Part shown: one piece after another, positions 19,952 to 28,172 of the stretch
Layout: every line of letters starts with the position of its first letter
Position numbering within the stretch: the stretch's first letter is position 1
Position numbers and translations under genes: made by a program
The notes under the pieces: generated by a model
What the model was told of the DNA's origin: nothing
The model's input: the letters and a program-made list of their open reading frames with translations, nothing else
Databases searched by the model: none
Origin: Tritrichomonas foetus
Lineage: Eukaryota > Parabasalia > Tritrichomonadida > Tritrichomonadidae
Direction: 5' to 3'
DNA: 64,000 nucleotides
Assembly (NCBI GenBank): GCA_001839685.1
Contig: MLAK01000583.1
Span: forward strand, 21,912 to 85,911

Positions 19952-20906
19952 TTTTTTTTATTAACGAATTGATGAAAGAATATTCAGAAATTTGTTTCTA
20001 TTAATTAAATATTTGAATAATTTATTTATTAATAACTTAAGATTTGATGAGAATTTTATTGATTATTTGATGAAATTTTGGATCCGATCTGAAAAAAATT
20101 GAATAAGTCAAATTGGATTTATTTTTAATAAAAAAAAGTTCTGAAAAATATATATAATATTCTGAAAAAGTGGGATAGTAATTGAAAAAGTTATTCTATT
20201 ATTCAATTTTATATATATTTGAATGACTTATCAGTTGATTGAGAATCAACAGGTGAAATAAAACGGTGTTTACAAGGTGAAACAAAATTCAATACTCTTT
20301 CAAAACAAGATATTTTGAGCATTTTGAGCAGAGTTTCCCGTAAAATGCATTTGAAAATATAATTTTTTCTTATGAAATGTTTCTATGCTGGCGAACTTTT
20401 TCTAAAAGATTTTGGTATAAATTGAGTCATCTTTGAAAATCGATCATTATCCGGGAAACTCTGATATGGATATATATTTCCGATTTCTCTCGTTAAAAAA
20501 CACTAATGTAAAATTCATGAATAATTCATTGAAAAAGGGAGTGATTGAATTAGAAAAACATCGATATTTCGAAATAGAAATGATATAGTAGGATCAAAAC
20601 ACGACATATCTATTTCAAGACTATATTAAATAAAATAAAGTGATAATAGTATGTTTATTTCAAAAAGAATCCGAGATTTGTGCACAAATAAATAGTTCAT
20701 TTAGTGTTATCACAAAATTCGTTAGTGAATAAAATCTCATAAAATGGTGCATCAACAACAACAACAAAAAAAAAAAGTGATAGTAAGATGGATTGATCAT
20801 ACTTATAGTATGGTTACAATGATAAGATGAATTATTTTGGCCAAACACATTTTTTATTGAGATTAACTATTCACACTAAGAATTTCCATAAATTACATGA
20901 TAAATG
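19952..20906. other. Intergenic region with an inverted-repeat element
   Basis: About 950 bp holding the phosphatase promoter and a 12-bp-ended inverted repeat (20329-20463, listed separately). A short minus-strand frame at 20660-20848 is a Phe/Leu/His-rich low-complexity translation and is not supported as a gene. Confidence 0.5.
20329..20463. repeat. 135-bp element bounded by perfect 12-bp inverted repeats
   Basis: CAGAGTTTCCCG at 20329-20340 is exactly reverse-complemented at 20452-20463 (CGGGAAACTCTG). Beyond the perfect 12 bp, five of the next seven positions also match (reading inward as NANAATG). The interior is AT-rich and non-coding. No clear target-site duplication flanks it. It could be a decayed MITE or a hairpin-forming RNA. 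Confidence 0.5.
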
Positions 20907-22824
20907 TTACTCTGTAATGTGACCGTATTTTTTAAAATACTTGAGGAATGCACCATTATTCACCTCTTTGGCATGCTCTAAAATTGTTTTGTTATCAACG
21001 ATAAGATTCACGTTAATTCCTTCTGCTTTTAACAACAATTTCACCATTCCACTGTTTTGTTTGTAGAGTGCTTGGATAAGGTAAGGAGGACTGTCTTTAT
21101 TTCCATTAACATCGATTAATTTTTTAGATATCAAAAAAGAAAGTGAATCGTAATTTGTATCTAATATCACAAAAAATTTAGCAGAATTCTCAATAAATTG
21201 TTTGTCAACATCATAGAGGAAATTTAAAACTTCGAGAGAAGTATAATTAAAAATAGAATAATAATAGTCAACATTATAAAATTTTTGTTGTATGATTGGA
21301 AGAAAGTTAATTTTGGGATGCTTATTAAAGAATTCCATGCATTTTACAGGCGAATTTTCAATAATAGTTTTTAAAAGAAACTCTTGATCAATTATCAATC
21401 TTTCATCAGTAATCAGTAATTTTACCATTTTTACATCATCAAGCTCTACAGCAAAAATAAATGTATTTATTTCTTTGACAGTTTGATTAATGTCAATATT
21501 TGGTGTTGCAAGCAAAATCTTTAAAACATCATATGACGAATAAGAAGCAGCTTTAAATAACGGGAATTTCTAAATATTAGAAAAAAACATTGGATGAATC
21601 GATTATATTTACATCAACACCTTCTTCAATACATCTTAACAATATTTTAGGATTATTCTCAATAGTAGCATGACCAATAACATTCGCTCTCCATTCATCA
21701 AGCACCGATATATCTGGATATTTAGTTTCGTGCAAATACTCGAAAAAATCGTATCTTGAAAATCCTGCTGCCACCTGAAGACAACCTGAGAAATCACATT
21801 GATGTTGTTCAATAAATCGAATAATTTCGAGGTTACCACCAGCTGTAGCAAATTGGGCAGGAGTATGATGAATAATATCACTGGCTTCAAAATCAGCACC
21901 AAGCATTGACAAGTGTCGAAAGCATTTGACAGAACCAAAAAAAGCAGATACTCCAAGAATTGGAGGATCTTGATGTAAATAATCAAAAGGCGCCATAAAG
22001 GGAATTTTAATTGTATCATTTGGACTGAAATTAGGATGTGAAGATAATAATTTTAGTAGTTCTACATCATCCTCAATCAAACTTTTGAATAAAGGATTTC
22101 CAAAATGTAAAGTTTTTCGAATTTCGCGCCATTTTCCCCAATCATTTGTATCATAATATAATTTTTTAGCCATGGAATAACGGTCAAAAATAAACCATGA
22201 GCTTAAATTGAGATTATTACATTCTTTCATAAAACGATCAAATAATTTTTGCTGTAATTCTATCATTTCTGGAGCAAAGAAAAACATGACTGAGATTTGA
22301 GTAACAATGAGAGACTTTGTTTTGATCAGTTTTTTACAAATTTCAACGATTTCTTCTTTTGTATAAAAGCTTCTTTCTAACAATAAATTGATGATAAATA
22401 CTAATTGAGGTTCATCAAAAGCCACATCAATTTCAGAAATTCTATAATGGACTGCAAATGTGAATTCATCTTTGAATTTTTGATTTAAAGGTTCTTTAAG
22501 CTCACAAAAAATTCTATAAATGGTATCAGCATAAATAAATATTGAAAGAGGACGTTCACGTAAACAAACATGTAAATTTTGAAAAAATTGGTGAAATCGA
22601 TCTTCAGATGAAAATTTAGATTTTAAAAAGTAATTCAAGAAGTCATCAATACCATCTTTATCTAGATCTTTTAAGTTATCTTGAAGATTTGACACCAACT
22701 CTGCTTCATCAAGAATTTCTTTGGAGTAAATTTGAGTGATATCCTCCATCAGAAAAATAAAAAAGTGACACATGATGGAATTTGAGCATTTCTCGATATT
22801 TTGATCTAAGTAATCAAATTCCAT
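20907..22824 (-). CDS. Trichomonad ankyrin-repeat protein, split by a short intron
   Basis: Two adjacent frames, 22824-21589 and 21569-20907, encode one ankyrin protein of the type hugely expanded in trichomonads. The first exon gives a helical N-terminal domain, the DWGKWREIRK linker, then repeats such as GVSAFFGSVKCFRHLSMLGADFE and TPAQFATAGGNLEIIRFIEQ. The frame ends at a TAA in the middle of a repeat and the same repeat continues immediately in another frame (FPLFKAASYSSYDVLKILL). Removing 21570-21588 (19 nt) joins them in frame to a 632-residue protein with exactly the expected repeat length. No single-base indel repairs it, because a TAG precedes the second segment in its own frame. Alternative starts are Met18 and Met26 (22749). 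Its role is probably protein binding. Confidence 0.85.
21570..21588 (-). other. Candidate 19-nt spliceosomal intron
   Basis: On the minus strand the segment reads GTTTTTTTCTAATATTTAG. It starts with GT, ends with AG, and its last 12 nt TCTAATATTTAG match the trichomonad branch-point/3' splice signal ACTAACACACAG in layout: CTAA at the same distance from AG, with mostly C-to-T changes. Removal restores the ankyrin frame and repeat length. A longer alternative uses GTAAAT at 21612 as donor (43 nt). It also keeps the frame but deletes eight residues of the repeat, so the 19-nt form is preferred. Confidence 0.6.
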
Positions 22825-22827
22825 TTA

Positions 22828-22996
22828 TATTATACATCTAGATTGTACATTTAGATTATACATCTAGATTGTACATTTAGATTATACATTTTGATTATAC
22901 ATTTAGATTATACATCTAGATTATACATCTAGATTATACATCTAGATTATACATCTAGATTATACATTTATATTATGCATCTAGATTATACATTTC
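22828..22996. repeat. 13-bp tandem repeat in the ankyrin-gene promoter
   Basis: Thirteen consecutive 13-bp units of consensus gattatacatcta (variants gattgtacattta, tattatgcatcta) end 3 bp before the ankyrin start codon at 22824. The array therefore occupies the position of the core promoter and 5' UTR. Copy-number change here would move upstream elements relative to the start. Confidence 0.92.
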
Positions 22997-23109
22997 ACAA
23001 GGAAAAAGAAAAATATTGGGTGATTTTGTGATTCCATAAATTAGTACAAAAAATATAGATTAATAATTTACGAATTACATACATTTATGTTACAATCGCT
23101 AATTTTTCA
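22997..23109. other. Short intergenic spacer
   Basis: AT-rich remainder of the region between the repeat array and the 3' end of the next minus-strand gene. Nothing is recognised. Confidence 0.4.
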
Positions 23110-23874
23110 TTAAAATGCATATTCAGAATAGACTGACCAGTCATATTTCGGAGTTGTTAAAAGCCTGTCTATGCGACTATCTTCTAATGCGTTCTGAAGA
23201 ATTTCAACATCTTCGCGAGTTTTGGATACTTTATAAAGCATTGATCGATAATCTTTTCTTAACTTCACATTTTCCTGTTTCATTTTCTCTAGTTTTACTT
23301 GCATTTCTTTCGCTCTCTTAATTAAAGGTGACCTTCGAGGCTTAGGAGAAAAAGTGCGGTTCCATCTTTCTTTGTAAGTTGGAATACTTTTGATTTCTCT
23401 TTCTGTCGAAAATTTTGATGGTTTGTTTGATGACTTATTTGATGACCCACTGAATAATTTTGATGATTTATTTGATGGATCTGAAAAATTTATGGAATTG
23501 ATATTTTTCTGTGATTTTTTGATTCGCCTTTCACGACCACCTCGAAAATTATCGTTAAAGTCATGATCTTGAATGTCTTTTTGAGTTGAATATTTTGTTG
23601 TTTTTGGGTTTTGTCGCTTTGGCATTTCAAACTGATATTCATCACCGGCATAAGATTTTGCTTGATCTTTCTCGAATTTTACAGGTTGCAAGACTGGAAT
23701 TTCACGTGGTGGCTCAGAAATCGCGGAAATTTGGTCAAATAGAAGTTTGTTTTTTCTTTTCAATTGTTCGATTTCTTGAAATGGATCAGAAAACAAAAAG
23801 TCGCGCTTTGATTTTGGAATCTCATACGAGTTATATGAGGAATGGGTTTCCTCATAATCGTCATCCGAGATCAT
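23110..23874 (-). CDS. Coiled-coil protein, unknown family
   Basis: A 254-residue polar, Lys/Ser/Arg-rich protein. A short helix near residues 30-50 (FQEIEQLKRKNKLLFDQI) is followed by a disordered middle with repeated SNKSSK motifs (DPSNKSSKLFSGSSNKSSNKPSK). A coiled coil lies at about 188-235 (AKEMQVKLEKMKQENVKLRKDYRSM). No domain is recognised. The frame is open two codons further from a GTG at 23880; the first ATG is at 23874. The profile suits a cytoskeletal or centrosomal component. Confidence 0.8.
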   Translation of the reverse strand: MISDDDYEETHSSYNSYEIPKSKRDFLFSDPFQEIEQLKRKNKLLFDQISAISEPPREIPVLQPVKFEKDQAKSYAGDEYQFEMPKRQNPKTTKYSTQKDIQDHDFNDNFRGGRERRIKKSQKNINSINFSDPSNKSSKLFSGSSNKSSNKPSKFSTEREIKSIPTYKERWNRTFSPKPRRSPLIKRAKEMQVKLEKMKQENVKLRKDYRSMLYKVSKTREDVEILQNALEDSRIDRLLTTPKYDWSVYSEYAF

Positions 23875-24326
23875 ATTCACTCTGCTCGGTTTGAATCAAA
23901 CTAACGTCATTTTCTCAGAAAAACTTTCAAGAATTTGTGAACTTTCTAAATCGTCTTGACTTTTTCAATCCCGAGCAATCTTTTTATTATCTTCGTCATA
24001 TATGTCATCATCAAAATCACAAACATATGATAATATGTGTTATGTCTTCTTTGATAATAAGTTATTCAATTATTTGAAGGAGGAAGGCTTTTCGAAAAGC
24101 CCAGCAGATTTAGAATGATTGATTTCTCATGTGATTTAAATGTCATGCAGTATAGATACATCTGACAAAATATTCAAATCGTCATTGATTTGTTTTCAAA
24201 TAAAAATATCTCGAAATGATTCGAAAAAATACACATAAACAAAAAACAGACAAAACAAAGATTGGAAAAGAACCAAAACATCTAACATTTTATTATAGTA
24301 TAATTATAACAAATTGTTGAATACAT
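23875..24326. other. Intergenic region with a small plus-strand frame
   Basis: A 38-codon frame starting ATG 24002 and ending 24118 on the plus strand translates to a natural-looking peptide. Its segment DNKLFNYLKEEGFSKSP resembles the first helices of a LisH motif. A perfect 16-bp palindrome GGCTTTTCGAAAAGCC lies inside it (24086-24101). It may be a remnant or the 5' part of a broken gene. The rest is AT-rich. Confidence 0.35.
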
Positions 24327-26888
24327 TTAATGCATGGTATCTATTACTAACAATTTAAAACATTCTATTTGCTGATCATTTAAGATCTTCACACATGTTG
24401 AAAATTGCGTGATATGTAGCTTTCCACGATCATAATCATTATTACAAATCGACAAAATTGCGGAAAGAAGAAGCTCAAGTAGTGTATTTATTGATTCACA
24501 TCGAGAAGAAATATGCTGGATTGCAAATTTCAAAGTTTCTTCGGTTGGATTCAGTTTTATAATGAGAGAAATTGCTTTATCAAATAAATCAGATGGTATT
24601 GTAATGAAAAATCCAATAATTAACACAATATTACAAAAGAAACAAAAATTTGGTGGTTTTTCTTCTGAACTTATCATGATTTTGATGATTTTAAAGCAAG
24701 ATTTTATAATTTGTCTCATATTCGAAGTAATCATTATCATTAAGAGATTCAAAGGAACATATTTCCAAATTTCATTACCTGTTAATGCTTTATATCTTGG
24801 TAAGACATTTTTAAGATGGCTTCCAATACTTTGTATGATATTGTTATCTATTATGGCCGATTGGCAGTATGCTGTTAAAACAGCATTTAAAAATTCTGGT
24901 GGCAAGTATCCACCACACTTAAACAGATTAGTTAATAAGAAAAAATGCTCACAAATAAAAAACTTATTATTAAAACAATTAAAGATATAACCAAGGTACT
25001 TCTGAATGATTCCATCAGGAAGAAAACTCAAAAAGTTGGGCTGGAAAATATCTGCAGCCAAAGAAACAAAAGTCTGATGTCCTTCAATTGGTAAAGTAAG
25101 CAAAATTTCATCAGGAAGACACTCACTCACTGCTGAAACAATAGTATATTTAATGATATCGATTCTGTCTTCATATTTATGGACTCCTTGATTAAAAATT
25201 CCAAGAAGTTGAGTAAAATTTGGATTTCCTGAAAGTGCTTGATTAATAATGCACTGGCAGAAATCAAATGTCACTTTTTTCAAGAATGAACAAAGTTCAG
25301 TACGAGCTGAATCATCGTTTACATGAGAAATAATTGAAAGATATATATCTAAAGCATCATGATAGTTTTCTATATTGAAAAAATCAATGTTGCTGATTAA
25401 AGCTCTCTGAAAAAATGAGATGACTCTGTGATCACAGATATTAAAACAGTCTAAATAAAATTTGAATATATTTTCTAATAAAACTGCATATTGATGAAAC
25501 AGTGATGATGCGATCGCACCGTTCAAATCAAAGATTTGATAGACAAGAGGTCCAAACATAGTTATGGCTAGTTTGAAATGTTTACGAATAACAGCAATAC
25601 CGATTTCAGGAAATGTTTCAAGTGTAAAAAGTTGTTGCAACTTACATTTAATTAGCTCTTCTGGAAGTTGTTTTAGGACAGAAATCATAAAAAAAATGCC
25701 AGGAACAGGTTCATGACTCATTAATATAGTTCCACAGATTTCTGGTATCATTGTATATATGATGTTGGAAATTTGAGAAATGGCATAATTCCATCCAGTT
25801 GATTGATTAGACAAATTAATTAATAAAAGGAAGAAATTTTTTAAGAACTCAACAAATGATTCTGTCATATCAAAAAAATTAATTAATATATGTTGAGTTT
25901 TTCCAACTAGATCAATTGAACTTTGAATAGACGTTTTTCTTAATTCGCAAACCGCTCTCATATATGAATTTAAGAAAACCATCAAAAACTCATTTCCATC
26001 TTGCATCAAATCTGTGAGTGTATAAACTGGAAAATCAATTGCACGTGTCCATAAAACTAACAAAAGGGCTTTTTGATCGGTTTCTATGAGTTTGTTCGAA
26101 AAAATGATCACATGTTTAACAAGTGAAATCAAAAAATGAAATAGTTCTTGATTCAATTCTGTTTCGATCATAGATTCATAGATAAGTAATTCTTGATCCA
26201 TAAACTCAACAAGATCTTCATATATTGATGGAAATTGAAGAGCATACTCAACAGTTGAGAGAATCGTACCGAAATCGAAATTAATATTCTCACTTAAAAG
26301 AAATTTGAGAAGTTTAAGCCATTCAGCATTCACTTTCAGATCAATTCTTTCATTAGCTAAAGAAGTAACATACAAATTTGTCATCTCGAGCATATCACTC
26401 GCTAAATTTTTGGCTTCGCTTTCTGTATAAAATGAATAAAAGTAAGGACATGAAATGGATACGTTAAGCTGATAATAGAAAAAGTTCTGAATTGGCCGAA
26501 TTATATTTGAAGGAAGTTGAACGATATTTTTTGTGATGATTAATAAATCTCCGAAATTGATTAAATATTGAATGTAATACATTTTTGGATAGTCCCTTTG
26601 TTGATTTATAATGGCATTTTGTAAAGTCATAAATATTTCTGACGATTTGGAAAATAAAATATTGTCGAGTGGATGCCTGATTCGATCACGTAAAATGATT
26701 GATGCATACCAGTAAGCGTATTCCGGAAGCGATGGGGTCCTGATAACTTCGAGAATCGTATCGAGATTATTTGGATTGAGTTTGAAAAATCGAAGAAAAG
26801 AATTCGCTTGATTTTGTTCTTCAATTGATCCACTGTTCGAAAGTACTGCCCAATTCACAAACTCATTGAGTATGGGAGTAGGATTCAT
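24327..26888 (-). CDS. Karyopherin/importin-beta-like protein
   Basis: An 853-residue all-helical protein. The N-terminus has the importin-beta N-terminal pattern: a QANSFLRFFKLNPNNLDTILEVIRTPSLPEYAYWYASIILRDR-type sequence, in which a polar helix is followed by P-x-L-x-x-I-L and A-S-I-x-L-x-x-x-I. This is the region that contacts Ran in nuclear transport receptors. The remainder is a long run of Leu/Ile/Phe helices consistent with HEAT repeats and near the normal length of importins (850-1000). It is probably a transportin-3/importin-13 or exportin relative; cargo cannot be deduced. It is a second karyopherin-like gene in the window, with no close sequence similarity to the one at 757-2625. 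Confidence 0.7.
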   Translation of the reverse strand: MNPTPILNEFVNWAVLSNSGSIEEQNQANSFLRFFKLNPNNLDTILEVIRTPSLPEYAYWYASIILRDRIRHPLDNILFSKSSEIFMTLQNAIINQQRDYPKMYYIQYLINFGDLLIITKNIVQLPSNIIRPIQNFFYYQLNVSISCPYFYSFYTESEAKNLASDMLEMTNLYVTSLANERIDLKVNAEWLKLLKFLLSENINFDFGTILSTVEYALQFPSIYEDLVEFMDQELLIYESMIETELNQELFHFLISLVKHVIIFSNKLIETDQKALLLVLWTRAIDFPVYTLTDLMQDGNEFLMVFLNSYMRAVCELRKTSIQSSIDLVGKTQHILINFFDMTESFVEFLKNFFLLLINLSNQSTGWNYAISQISNIIYTMIPEICGTILMSHEPVPGIFFMISVLKQLPEELIKCKLQQLFTLETFPEIGIAVIRKHFKLAITMFGPLVYQIFDLNGAIASSLFHQYAVLLENIFKFYLDCFNICDHRVISFFQRALISNIDFFNIENYHDALDIYLSIISHVNDDSARTELCSFLKKVTFDFCQCIINQALSGNPNFTQLLGIFNQGVHKYEDRIDIIKYTIVSAVSECLPDEILLTLPIEGHQTFVSLAADIFQPNFLSFLPDGIIQKYLGYIFNCFNNKFFICEHFFLLTNLFKCGGYLPPEFLNAVLTAYCQSAIIDNNIIQSIGSHLKNVLPRYKALTGNEIWKYVPLNLLMIMITSNMRQIIKSCFKIIKIMISSEEKPPNFCFFCNIVLIIGFFITIPSDLFDKAISLIIKLNPTEETLKFAIQHISSRCESINTLLELLLSAILSICNNDYDRGKLHITQFSTCVKILNDQQIECFKLLVIDTMH

Positions 26889-27476
26889 TCAAAAAGAAGA
26901 TTTTCGAATTTCCACACAAAATCACATATCATCACTTCATTTTATTACATCTGAAAAAGTTTGTTTTTTTGAATCATTTTTGAACGGTTTTCAAATTTGA
27001 ATATAAACCTTTGAAAATCCATTCAAATGTTTTTTGTTTCTCAAGTTTACATTTCCTCATAGATCTCAAATTAGATATGAAGTCAATTGTTTGACTTCTT
27101 TGGTTGAAAAATTGACCATCAGACAGATTATATTCCATTGTTCATTTATTCTCTTGACTCTATTAAGATTAAGCATTTATCAAATGACATTCTAATTGAT
27201 CTACATATATATATAACATATTCGCTTGAGAATAGATAAAAAGAGCATTTTTATATTTTGATTATCAAGATAGGCATTTGATGTGTGTATATTTCTATGC
27301 TTTCCATACATAAATATATAAAAATTGCCATATGATCGTTCTATAAATGAATATAATCAGATTATTTCTTGTCTTTGAATTGATTCATTGATGAAACTAT
27401 ATTTATAAACAACTCATATTATAGGAAATGTATTTATTTATTTTATGATATATGTGGTAAACAGATTCGCCAGAAA
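26889..27476. other. Intergenic spacer
   Basis: AT-rich spacer holding the promoter of the karyopherin-like gene and the 3' end of the Myb gene. No gene or notable structure was found. Confidence 0.5.
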
Positions 27477-28172
27477 TTAAAAGTAAATATTTGGTGCTCC
27501 GATAGAAAACGCACTATTAGAATCAAAATCAAAATGGAATATTTCTTGGTCAAGTGCTCGAAAGAGAGCCTCTTGTTCTTTATCATCTTGATTTTTGTCT
27601 GAAGCTTTTACAGGTGAGCTTTCTGTTGAATATTCAGATTTATCACCTTTCGCTCTATTCTTTTGGGTGTGATTTTCAGAATCTTTATTCAATTTGGAGA
27701 CATTCCTTTGCCTCGCACTTTTTCGCAAAAGCCTTTCTTCTGATTTGGACTGCCCAAGATCCTTCATCTCATCTTGCTGTGATGTTTCATCGAAATGTAT
27801 TTTTTCTGTTGATTTTTTCCTGTTTGGCTTCGAAATTGACGCCCATCGATTTTTGATGTTGACTTCCGATCTTGTCGGAAATGCTTTTCCAATCAGAGAC
27901 CAGTGTGGCCCAATCTCATGGTATTTCGAATAGAGAAGAGCATCCTCCTCTTTCGTCCAGGGACCGTTCACAATACCAGGCATCAAGTAATTCTTGTATC
28001 TTTCGCGACACTGTCTTGGTGTCCGTGATCCAAGTTGTTCTGCTATGAGTTTCCAATCATCATCACCAAATTCTGCAACAAGTTTCTTCAACTGCTCATC
28101 TTCTCTTTCAGTGAAAGGACGGCGAATAGACTTTGAATAAAACCTTGAAAGAAGGGAAATATTTTTTTTCAT
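27477..28172 (-). CDS. R2R3-type Myb DNA-binding protein
   Basis: A 231-residue protein with two canonical Myb repeats at about residues 18-64 (RRPFTEREDEQLKKLVAEFG..W; the first Trp is replaced by Phe) and 70-114 (GPWTKEEDALLYSKY...W...NRW). The linker LMPGIVNGPWT resembles the R2-R3 linker of animal c-Myb, and the recognition helices RTPRQCRERYKNYL and RSEVNIKNRWASI are typical. A basic Lys/Arg region follows at 116-160, then a polar tail. This is closer to the classical R2R3 pattern than the Myb gene at 13985. It is a probable transcription regulator. The start is the first ATG, just after TCATCATCG. Confidence 0.93.
   Translation of the reverse strand: MKKNISLLSRFYSKSIRRPFTEREDEQLKKLVAEFGDDDWKLIAEQLGSRTPRQCRERYKNYLMPGIVNGPWTKEEDALLYSKYHEIGPHWSLIGKAFPTRSEVNIKNRWASISKPNRKKSTEKIHFDETSQQDEMKDLGQSKSEERLLRKSARQRNVSKLNKDSENHTQKNRAKGDKSEYSTESSPVKASDKNQDDKEQEALFRALDQEIFHFDFDSNSAFSIGAPNIYF

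Noticed and set aside
21515..21612. Frameshift sequencing error explaining the ankyrin break
   Set aside because: Adding or losing one T in the homopolymer leaves TAG or an out-of-frame downstream sequence; only removal of a GT...AG segment restores the repeat.
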